The notes under the pieces: generated by a model
Told to the model about the DNA's origin: nothing
Seen by the model: only the letters and a program-made list of their open reading frames with translations
Databases searched by the model: none
Shown: one piece after another, positions 1-5,620 of the stretch
Layout of the letters: every line of letters starts with the position of its first letter
Position numbering within the stretch: the first letter of the stretch is position 1
Translations under genes and position numbers: made by a program
Assembly: GCA_002687025.1 (NCBI GenBank)
Contig: NYZG01000414.1
Coordinates: 1 to 6,590, forward strand
Length of the DNA stretch: 6,590 nucleotides
Reading direction: 5' to 3'
DNA from: Candidatus Poribacteria bacterium
Lineage (GTDB): Bacteria; Poribacteria; WGA-4E; GCA-2687025

Positions 1-2
1 GC

Positions 3-626
3 CTCAACATCGTCAGCGACTACCGGCTGTCGGACCCGTATCTGGACCACACGTTCACGATCTGGCCCGACCACGATATCCGGGCGTCGGGGACGTTCTG
101 GGCGTCGTACATGAACCAGGTGCAGAACACGTCGCTGTTCCTGCGGGCGAGGCTCGACGGCGACGCCGACCAGCGGTGGCACGAGGCGACCAGCGTCGGC
201 CACTCGGGCGACGGCAAGGTCCGCTACCGACCCTTCGACCCCACCGGCAAAGCGTGGCACGAACACCTACAGGACAACCCGCTCCTTCGGCAGGACATCA
301 CGCAGACGGACGATTCGCGCGTGGCCGCGGCGGCCGCCGGATTCCGCGCGAGAGACGTGCGCGCCTTCGGCGGGTTCTTCTACGGCCTCGTCGATGACTT
401 CATCCTGCTGTACATCTTCCGCGAGCCGGATTTCCGCATGTGGATGTCCGCCAGCGGGTCGATCGCGCTACGCAATCCCGCCTGGGATTACGCCACTAGC
501 GGCGGCCCGCAGCGCGCGGGCGAGCGCCGAACGTACCACGCGCGCGTCGTATACAAGCCCTTCGCCGGGGTGGAGGATGTCTTGCGGGAGGTCGCGGCAT
601 TTCGCGGCGCCGCGACCCGGCTTTGA
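3..626 (+). CDS. Uncharacterised protein, 3' part (5' end outside window)
   Basis: The frame is open from the window edge to a TGA stop and gives 207 visible residues, so the true start lies upstream. An internal Met at position 111 is not a credible start, because the 36 residues before it read as normal protein (for example SDYRLSDPYLDHTFTIWPD). I do not recognise a named family. The text is rich in aromatic residues and alternating polar/hydrophobic stretches (GGFFYGLVDDFILLYIFREP, then FRMWMSASGSIALRNPAWDY, ending RVVYKPF), which suggests a beta-sandwich of the galactose-mutarotase-like or carbohydrate-active type. That is inference from composition only. No membrane segment or metal motif is visible in this part. 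The gene is probably not in the same transcript as the next one, given the 171-base gap. Confidence 0.8.
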   Translation, partial: LNIVSDYRLSDPYLDHTFTIWPDHDIRASGTFWASYMNQVQNTSLFLRARLDGDADQRWHEATSVGHSGDGKVRYRPFDPTGKAWHEHLQDNPLLRQDITQTDDSRVAAAAAGFRARDVRAFGGFFYGLVDDFILLYIFREPDFRMWMSASGSIALRNPAWDYATSGGPQRAGERRTYHARVVYKPFAGVEDVLREVAAFRGAATRL

Positions 627-652
627 CGCCCGCGCGTCCTGCTGCGTATCCT
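623..652 (+). promoter_or_regulatory. Weak candidate sigma70-like promoter for the oxidoreductase gene
   Basis: TTGACG (623-628, five of six matches to the -35 consensus) lies 18 bases before TATCCT (647-652, four of six matches to the -10 consensus). Any transcript would have a leader of roughly 140 bases before the GTG start at 798. The elements overlap the stop codon of the previous gene and the candidate terminator hairpin, so at most one reading of this stretch may be right. The rest of the 627-797 gap holds nothing I can name. Confidence 0.2.
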
Positions 653-666
653 GCGCGCGGTTTCTT
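630..666 (+). terminator. Weak candidate intrinsic terminator after the first gene
   Basis: Four bases after the stop codon, CCGCGCG (630-636) can pair with CGCGCGG (654-660) across a 17-base loop. The T-rich run TTTCTT follows at 661-666. The stem is GC-rich and correctly placed, but it is short, the loop is long and the T tract is interrupted. It could be chance in GC-rich DNA. Confidence 0.3.
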
Positions 667-783
667 CGGACGCGAACGCGCCGTGCATCGAGGCTATGCG
701 GCTCGCAGGACACGGCCCTGACGCCGCCGCCATAGACCTTCAACCTGACGATCGTCCTGGGTGGCGCCACGCCATCTTTGGCT

Positions 784-789
784 GAGGAG
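784..789 (+). promoter_or_regulatory. Ribosome binding site deciding the GTG start
   Basis: GAGGAG sits eight bases before the GTG at 798. This supports that GTG as the start of the oxidoreductase; the encoded protein begins MDRTKYLLIGGG, as expected for an N-terminal FAD-binding fold. Confidence 0.75.
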
Positions 790-797
790 AACTGACC

Positions 798-1973
798 GTG
801 GACCGCACGAAATACCTGCTGATCGGTGGGGGACTCGCATCGCTGAGCGCTGCGGAGAGCATTCGGGAGCGCGACGCCGACGGGGCGGTGATGATGGTCG
901 GCCGCGAGACCTACATCCCGTACAACCGGCCCCCGCTGTCCAAGGGATACCTCCTGGACGGCGACTGGGAACCGTCCGATTTCCGCCGACACGATGATGA
1001 GTGGTATGAGCAGCAGAACATCGCGTTCCGAGGCGGCGTGACCGCGACGGCGATCGACATCGAATCGAGCGAAGTCGCCATGTCGTCGGGCGATTCCGTG
1101 CGATACGAACGCCTCCTCATCGCCACGGGTGCGGATGTGATTCGGCTGAACGTCCCCGGCGCCGATCTGGAGGGCGTCCACTACCTCCGCACGATCCCGG
1201 ACGCGGACGCGCTTCTCGGCGCGAGCAAGGCCGCCGAGGGTGTCGTCGTCGTGGGCGGCGGGTTCGTCGGCTTGGAGTTGGCGTCGTCTTTCCGCCAACT
1301 CGGCCTCGACGTGACGCTCGTATACATGGAAGATCACCTGTGGTCGACGCTGCTCACGCCGCAGATATCGGAGTGGTTGGCGGGCCACTACCGCGATCAG
1401 GGTGTGCATCTGCTACCGGAGTCTCAGGTCGCCGCTTTCCGGGGTGACGGTCGCGTCGGCGCCGTTGCGCTTGCCTCGGGGTCCGAACTTCCCGCGGAGT
1501 TCGTCGCCCTCGGCGTCGGCGTGCGGCCGGCGACGCAGTTGGTCGACGGCACCGTGCTGGCCGGGCCGAACGGCATCGCCACGAACAGTCGGCTCGAGAC
1601 GGAAGCGCCGGGGGTATACGCCGCGGGCGACGTGGCGCTGTATGAGGACGTCGTGTTCGAAAAGCGTCGGCGAGTCGAGTACCTGGGCGCCGCGCGTGGG
1701 CACGGCACGGTCGCCGGCGCGAATATGGCCGGCGGCGACGAAGAGTACGCGGAAGTCCCGTACTGCTTCAGCGATCTGTTCGACTTGGAGTTCGAGTTCG
1801 CCGGCGACTTCGACGTGGCCCCGGACCATGTCGCACTCGACGGGCAGCCGTCCGACGGGCCGTTCATCGCGCGGTACTTCGTCGCGGGTCGGTTGACGGC
1901 CGCGGTCTGCGTGGATCGCGAGGAGGACGAGGTCGACGCGGTGCAGGACGAGATTCGCGCCGCGCAGAGCTAG
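798..1973 (+). CDS. FAD-dependent NAD(P)H oxidoreductase, ferredoxin-reductase/AIF type
   Basis: A 391-residue flavoprotein with a GTG start. An N-terminal FAD-binding Rossmann fold (LLIGGGLAS, residues 7-15) is followed by NRPPLSK (43-49), the signature of rubredoxin/putidaredoxin/ferredoxin reductases. Next come the ATGAD strand, a second Rossmann fold for NAD(P)H (VVVVGGGFVGLELA, about 148-161), and the second FAD motif GVYAAGDVA with Asp278. The C-terminal part, with FSDLFDLEFEF, fits the reductase/AIF-like C-terminal domain. No redox-active CxxxxC pair is seen, so it is not a disulfide reductase of the glutathione or lipoamide type. Such enzymes pass electrons from NAD(P)H through FAD to a small iron-sulfur partner or to a quinone/oxygen acceptor. 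No ferredoxin or oxygenase gene is visible here, so the partner is unknown. It lies 24 bases before the NIF3 gene and is probably co-transcribed with it. No signal peptide; expected in the cytoplasm. Confidence 0.93.
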   Translation: MDRTKYLLIGGGLASLSAAESIRERDADGAVMMVGRETYIPYNRPPLSKGYLLDGDWEPSDFRRHDDEWYEQQNIAFRGGVTATAIDIESSEVAMSSGDSVRYERLLIATGADVIRLNVPGADLEGVHYLRTIPDADALLGASKAAEGVVVVGGGFVGLELASSFRQLGLDVTLVYMEDHLWSTLLTPQISEWLAGHYRDQGVHLLPESQVAAFRGDGRVGAVALASGSELPAEFVALGVGVRPATQLVDGTVLAGPNGIATNSRLETEAPGVYAAGDVALYEDVVFEKRRRVEYLGAARGHGTVAGANMAGGDEEYAEVPYCFSDLFDLEFEFAGDFDVAPDHVALDGQPSDGPFIARYFVAGRLTAAVCVDREEDEVDAVQDEIRAAQS

Positions 1974-1997
1974 GGCGCCAGCGCAAATGGGGCGAGC

Positions 1998-2795
1998 ATG
2001 GAAGCAACTGACATACACCGCCACTTCGTCGAGCTCGGGGCCTGGGTAGATTGGTCGAACACGACGGACGGGTTCCACTTCGGCGACCCCGAAACCGAAG
2101 TCACCGGAATCGCCGTCGCCTGGAAGCCGTACTTCTCCTCCCTGAAGCGGGCGGCGGAGCTCGGCTGCGACTTCTTCCTCAGCCACGAGTCGATCTTTCG
2201 CAACGGCGGCAATGGCGACGAGACTTCGGCCGCGCATGCTCTGGAAACCGAGAAACTGGAATGGCTGCGGCAGAGCGGCATGGTCGTCTATCGCTGTCAC
2301 GATGTCTGGGACGTCATCCCCGAGATCGGCGTGATCGACAGTTGGGCGCGCGGTCTCGGATTCGAGGGGCCGCCAATCAAGCGCGATGGCTACTATCGGC
2401 TTGAGGACGTCTCCGGGCAGACCTTCGGCGAGCTATGCCGGGATGTCGCGGCAAAGATGCGATCCGTGGGTCAGGACGCGGTCTTGGCCGTGGGCGACGT
2501 GGAACGCCCGGCAAGCCGGCTAGCTCTCGGCACGGGCGCCATCACCAAGCTCGACGACATGGTCGCGCTGGGCGCCGATGTCTGCGTCATCTGCGACGAT
2601 TACTTCCGCTACGTCCGAGACGGCGCTCTCTTCCAGGACCTGGACGTTCCCTACATCGTCGTCAACCACGGCGCCAAAGAGGAGTGGGGGATCGAGAATC
2701 TCTACAGACACGTGAGGAAGGCGTTCTCGGACATCCCTGCGCATTTCATCGCGCAGGGATGTCCGTACACCATCGTAACGGGAGAACGCGTGTAG
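1998..2795 (+). CDS. NIF3/DUF34-family dinuclear-metal protein, HE variant
   Basis: A 265-residue protein of the NIF3-like dinuclear metal-centre family, whose members form toroidal hexamers. E. coli YbgI is the reference; biochemical roles are poorly settled, with links to GTP cyclohydrolase I and metal handling. Visible ligand regions are DFFLSHESIF with His63, YRCHDVWD (His101, Asp105), and NHGAKEE with His224 and Glu228. The canonical HH pair of YbgI is here His63-Glu64, a variant described under findings. GTGAITKLDDMVALGADVCV and the ending AHFIAQGCPYTIV also fit the family. The length is normal for versions without the inserted PII-like domain. The ATG at 1998 follows a weak purine/G-rich sequence (GGGGCGAG, 1989-1996). 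It lies 24 bases downstream of the oxidoreductase and 39 bases upstream of the lyase. Its last codons hold a perfect 15-bp inverted repeat. Function in this organism is not deducible. Confidence 0.88.
   Translation: MEATDIHRHFVELGAWVDWSNTTDGFHFGDPETEVTGIAVAWKPYFSSLKRAAELGCDFFLSHESIFRNGGNGDETSAAHALETEKLEWLRQSGMVVYRCHDVWDVIPEIGVIDSWARGLGFEGPPIKRDGYYRLEDVSGQTFGELCRDVAAKMRSVGQDAVLAVGDVERPASRLALGTGAITKLDDMVALGADVCVICDDYFRYVRDGALFQDLDVPYIVVNHGAKEEWGIENLYRHVRKAFSDIPAHFIAQGCPYTIVTGERV
2728..2765 (+). repeat. Perfect 15-bp inverted repeat inside the end of the NIF3 gene
   Basis: CGGACATCCCTGCGC (2728-2742) is exactly complementary to GCGCAGGGATGTCCG (2751-2765), leaving the eight-base loop ATTTCATC. 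The hairpin covers codons 244-256 and ends 28 bases before the stop codon. No T tract follows, so it is not a standard intrinsic terminator. It could form a very stable mRNA hairpin or serve as a binding site for a dimeric protein. Confidence 0.95.
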
Positions 2796-2821
2796 CTCAG
2801 GCGTGCTGGCTGGGTTGTAGC

Positions 2822-2826
2822 GGAGG
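2822..2826 (+). promoter_or_regulatory. Ribosome binding site deciding the lyase start
   Basis: GGAGG lies eight bases before the ATG at 2835 but only two bases before an in-frame GTG at 2829. The spacing favours the ATG, which removes two residues from the longer possible reading. Confidence 0.75.
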
Positions 2827-2834
2827 CCGTGGAC

Positions 2835-4190
2835 ATGCGTAGAGTCGTCCTGCTGTCGGCGTTGGTGGTGTTGGCGGCGGGGGCGGGCGTTCGCATCGCG
2901 TGCGGTCAGCGCACGATTGCCCCGTCGCCCGAGGAGCCCGTCTCGGCGAGTATCCCGGCGTTTCCGGGCGCGGTCGGATGGGGAGCGAACACCCCCGGTG
3001 GCCGCGGCGGACGCGTCATCGAGGTCACCTCGCTCGCCGCCGACGGGCCGGGCAGCCTGGCGGAGGCCCTCGCGGCGGAAGGGCCGCGCATCGTCGTGTT
3101 TCGCGTGGGCGGCGTGATCGAGACGACGCGGAATCTCAGCATCCGCAATCCGTACTGCACGATCGCGGGACAGACGGCTCCCGGCGATGGCATCTGCATC
3201 AAGGGCGGATCGTTACGGATCGGCACGCACGACGTGGTGATCCGCGGCCTGCGCATCCGCGTCGGCGACGGCGAGGACGGACCCGACCCCGAAAACCGCG
3301 ATTCCATAGACATCGCGGGCGATGGGGACAGTGTGTACAACGTGTTGATAGACCACTGCTCGCTCTCCTGGGCCGTCGACGAAACGCTGACCACTTGGTA
3401 CACGCCGCACCACGTCACGGCGCAATGGTGCGTCATCAGCGAATCCCTGCACGACTCGCTGCATCCCAAAGGGCCGCACGGGATGGGCGTGCTGGTCGGC
3501 GACAACAGCCGCAAGATCACGCTCCACCACAACCTGCTCATCCACAACAACGCCCGGAACCCACTGTTCAAGGGCGGCACGCACTCGGAGTTCGTGAACA
3601 ACCTCGTCGTGAACTGGGGCGGCTCGGGCGCGAACATCAACGACCACGAGCGGCGTTGCGGGCCGTGCCTCATCAACATCGTCGGGAACGTGTATCAGGC
3701 GGGGGCGAACAGCTCGTCGCGGGTAGTGCGCTCCAACGACCGATGCCACGCGGAGACGCGCATCCACCTCGCCGACAATCTCCTCATCCCGTACGGCGAC
3801 AAGAGGCTGGTCCCGTGGGAAGGGCCGGAGGCGTTTCTGACGGACACGCCGGTAGAGGGGTCAGGGCTTCCGATCGAATCCACCGACGGCCTCGTCGACC
3901 GGATCACGGCGAGCGTTGGAGCCGTTTCGCCGGTTAGGGACGATGTGGATAACCGGTTGATAGGCGATGTGGACAACCGCACGGGAGCGATCATCGACTC
4001 ACAGGAGGAAGTGGGCGGCTGGCCGCGCTACAATGGCGCGGAGCCGCCCGCCGACGCGGATCACGACGGAATGCCGGACGAGTGGGAGCGCGTACGCGGA
4101 CTCGATCCCAACGACCCGACCGACGCCGCGAAGGACCGCGACGGCGACCTGTACACAAACGTCGAGGAGTACGTCAACGGGCTGATATAG
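2835..4190 (+). CDS. Secreted pectate-lyase-superfamily protein with C-terminal Ca-binding segment
   Basis: A 451-residue exported protein. The N-terminus MRRVVLLSALVVLAAGAG is a basic-hydrophobic signal peptide. A Cys in RIACGQ follows, but the preceding residues make a poor lipobox, so ordinary Sec cleavage is more likely than a lipoprotein. The mature part opens with FPGAVGWGANTPGGRGG, the hallmark of bacterial PL1-like pectate lyases, then GPGSLAEAL and VVFRVGGVIE, which start the right-handed parallel beta-helix. IDHCSLSWAVDE (from Ile172) and NNARNPLFKGG (Arg241, the probable catalytic-base region) are the expected active-site signatures. The C-terminus carries DADHDGMPDEW (from Asp407) and DRDGDLYTNVEEYVNG (from Asp434), acidic calcium-binding loops like thrombospondin type-3 or dockerin motifs. 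The family cleaves polygalacturonate-type polymers by beta-elimination with Ca; the actual substrate here is inferred. No sorting signal or membrane anchor is seen at the C-terminus. Confidence 0.9.
   Translation: MRRVVLLSALVVLAAGAGVRIACGQRTIAPSPEEPVSASIPAFPGAVGWGANTPGGRGGRVIEVTSLAADGPGSLAEALAAEGPRIVVFRVGGVIETTRNLSIRNPYCTIAGQTAPGDGICIKGGSLRIGTHDVVIRGLRIRVGDGEDGPDPENRDSIDIAGDGDSVYNVLIDHCSLSWAVDETLTTWYTPHHVTAQWCVISESLHDSLHPKGPHGMGVLVGDNSRKITLHHNLLIHNNARNPLFKGGTHSEFVNNLVVNWGGSGANINDHERRCGPCLINIVGNVYQAGANSSSRVVRSNDRCHAETRIHLADNLLIPYGDKRLVPWEGPEAFLTDTPVEGSGLPIESTDGLVDRITASVGAVSPVRDDVDNRLIGDVDNRTGAIIDSQEEVGGWPRYNGAEPPADADHDGMPDEWERVRGLDPNDPTDAAKDRDGDLYTNVEEYVNGLI
3941..3979 (+). repeat. Two near-identical 15-bp repeats in the lyase gene
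   Basis: CGATGTGGATAACCG (3941-3955) recurs as CGATGTGGACAACCG (3965-3979), one base different and 24 bp apart, encoding DVDNR twice. This segment matches a conserved part of the family (the stretch leading to TGAIIDSQEEVGGWP), so protein constraint may explain it. The first copy contains TGTGGATAA, the complement of the DnaA-box 9-mer. Confidence 0.8.
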
Positions 4191-4224
4191 CTCGGGCAGC
4201 GGGTCTCGGCGAGTTACCGACGAG

Positions 4225-4233
4225 TTATCCACA
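4225..4233 (+). promoter_or_regulatory. Exact DnaA-box-like 9-mer in the lyase-hydrolase gap
   Basis: TTATCCACA matches the consensus high-affinity DnaA box exactly. It lies in the 97-base gap between the lyase and the hydrolase genes. No dnaA, dnaN or AT-rich unwinding region is nearby, so an origin is unlikely. If real, it would be a DnaA-responsive regulatory or titration site. Confidence 0.35.
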
Positions 4234-4277
4234 TCTTCCCCACACGTTCTCAACGTCCTCGCCAAGCGCGCGACCTA

Positions 4278-4283
4278 AGAAGG
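4278..4283 (+). promoter_or_regulatory. Probable ribosome binding site for the hydrolase
   Basis: AGAAGG lies four bases before the ATG at 4288, closer than ideal. An in-frame TAA at 4276-4278 rules out any start further upstream, so 4288 is the earliest possible start. Confidence 0.55.
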
Positions 4284-4287
4284 CCTT

Positions 4288-5574
4288 ATGGGGGCCGACA
4301 ACTTACTCGTCAACGGCGACTTCCCCCCGCGAAGCGACGGAGGCATTCCTTCTCACTGGGAAATCTGGACGCCCGCGTGGGAAAACGCCTGCTGTGACAT
4401 ACGTGCCACCGACGACGGGCTGGTGATGTCCTCGGCGGACGAGCAGTACGGCGTGGGCGGCGTGGACCAGGCCGTGTCGGGCATCCGGGGTGGGCAGGCG
4501 CACGGCGTCTCCGTGGAGTTCGAGGCGCCGGGGGTGTCGTCGCCGGTCAGGTCGCTGCTGGCGCGCGTCACTTGGCTGTCCGAAGGCGCCGCGCTGCACC
4601 CCGCCGGCGAATTCGTGAGCGGCCCGGCGATGGATGGCGCCGCTGGACGGTTCGAAGACGTGCTCGTCGCGCCCGACGAAGCGGACGGTGTGCGGGTGTC
4701 TCTCGAAGCGAAGTGGCTCATGGGCGGCAGCGTCACGTGGAAGGCCGCGCGGCTCGTCGAAACGGAAGCGCCGCCGGCTCGCCCTGTGAAGATCGCCACC
4801 GTCTACTGCCGCCCGCGAGACAGCACGCCCGAGCGGAATATCGAGCTGTACTGCCGCCACATCGACGACGCCGGGGACATGGGCGCGGACATCGTCTGTC
4901 TGCCGGAGGGGATGACCGTCATCGGGACGGGCCTGAACTACGGGCAGAGCGCGCAGCCGATCCCCGGCCCCGCGACCGAACGCCTCGGCGCCGCCGCGAA
5001 GCGCAACGGCCTCTGGGTCGTCGCGTGCTTCAACGAGGTGGATGGAAGTCGGCTGTACAACACTGCGATCCTGTTCGACCGGGACGGGCGCATCGCGGGG
5101 AAGTACCGCAAGGTGCACCTGCCCCGTGAGGAGTGGCGTCAGGGGATCACGCCGGGCGATTCGTATCCCGTGTTCGACACGGACTTCGGCAGGATCGCGA
5201 TGCAGATATGCTACGACTACTTCTTCCCGGAGGCGGAGACGGCGTTCGCGCTCGCGGGGGCGGAGATCATCTTCGCTCCGACGTGGGGGACGACCTTCAA
5301 GGATCGCGAGGGACGCGTGCAGGGCGAGAACATGTTCCGCGTGCGCGCGCGGGACAACGGCGTGTACATGGTCCCGTCCGTGTTCGACGGGAACAGCCTG
5401 ATCGTCGACCCGTTGGGGCGCGTGCTCGCGTCCAGCGACGGCAAGGACGGGGTGTTCGCCGCCGAGGTGGACCTGAACAGTCGCGATCCATTGTGGTGGG
5501 TCGGGAACTGGCGGACGTTGGCCCCGCGGCATCGGATGCCCGAGACTTACGGCGCCCTCACGGAGTCGACCTAG
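4288..5574 (+). CDS. Carbon-nitrogen hydrolase (nitrilase superfamily) with N-terminal beta-sandwich-like domain
   Basis: A 428-residue, two-part protein. Residues 1 to about 160 begin NLLVNGDF and continue GIPSHWEIWTP, the usual opening of carbohydrate-binding-module 4/9-like galactose-binding beta-sandwiches. From about 166 (PVKIATVYC) to the end is a nitrilase-superfamily hydrolase. Its catalytic triad is complete: Glu207 in LPEGMT, Lys275 in KYRKVHLP, and Cys308 in QICYDYFFPE. A further Glu at 281 or 282 could play the usual supporting role. Such enzymes hydrolyse amides, nitriles or N-carbamoyl compounds through a cysteine thioester. The substrate cannot be read from sequence; an amidase or N-carbamoyl hydrolase is more likely than a true nitrilase. 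There is no signal peptide, so the beta-sandwich appears to act in the cytoplasm. Its 97-base separation from the lyase leaves open whether it has its own promoter. Confidence 0.9.
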   Translation: MGADNLLVNGDFPPRSDGGIPSHWEIWTPAWENACCDIRATDDGLVMSSADEQYGVGGVDQAVSGIRGGQAHGVSVEFEAPGVSSPVRSLLARVTWLSEGAALHPAGEFVSGPAMDGAAGRFEDVLVAPDEADGVRVSLEAKWLMGGSVTWKAARLVETEAPPARPVKIATVYCRPRDSTPERNIELYCRHIDDAGDMGADIVCLPEGMTVIGTGLNYGQSAQPIPGPATERLGAAAKRNGLWVVACFNEVDGSRLYNTAILFDRDGRIAGKYRKVHLPREEWRQGITPGDSYPVFDTDFGRIAMQICYDYFFPEAETAFALAGAEIIFAPTWGTTFKDREGRVQGENMFRVRARDNGVYMVPSVFDGNSLIVDPLGRVLASSDGKDGVFAAEVDLNSRDPLWWVGNWRTLAPRHRMPETYGALTEST

Positions 5575-5584
5575 AACCAGTCCA

Positions 5585-5620
5585 CAGAGCTATCACCAGA
5601 GCCATCACCAGAGCCATCAG
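5585..5620 (+). repeat. Three tandem 12-bp repeats abutting the kinase start codon
   Basis: CAGAGCTATCAC, CAGAGCCATCAC and CAGAGCCATCAG follow each other without a gap and end at the base before the ATG at 5621. The copies differ at one position each from the middle unit. They fill most of the 46-base gap after the hydrolase stop and replace a normal Shine-Dalgarno sequence; the only purine-rich piece is the repeated CAGAG. Confidence 0.95.

Noticed and set aside
468..1409. Long minus-strand open frame opposite the oxidoreductase
   Set aside because: It is antisense to a clear flavoprotein and the end of the first gene. Its translation is arginine-rich and low in recognisable motifs, typical of the reverse frame of GC-rich coding DNA.
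2508..2519. Short CCGGCAAGCCGG inverted repeat inside the NIF3 gene
   Set aside because: Five-bp arms with a two-base centre are common in GC-rich coding DNA and have no supporting context.
2728..2765. Rho-independent terminator at the NIF3 hairpin
   Set aside because: The stem is strong, but the bases that follow (TACACCATCGTAACGGG) contain no T run and are still coding, so the standard terminator model does not fit.
2829..2834. GTG at 2829 as the lyase start
   Set aside because: It would leave only two bases after the GGAGG ribosome binding site; the ATG at 2835 has normal spacing and begins a cleaner signal peptide.
3944..4233. Chromosomal replication origin
   Set aside because: Only two exact boxes are seen, one of them inside a gene. 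There is no AT-rich unwinding element and no dnaA, dnaN, gidA or rpmH neighbour.
4303..5532. 409-codon minus-strand open frame opposite the hydrolase
   Set aside because: It mirrors a gene with an intact catalytic triad. Its own translation is dominated by Arg, His, Val and Ala with no domain signature.
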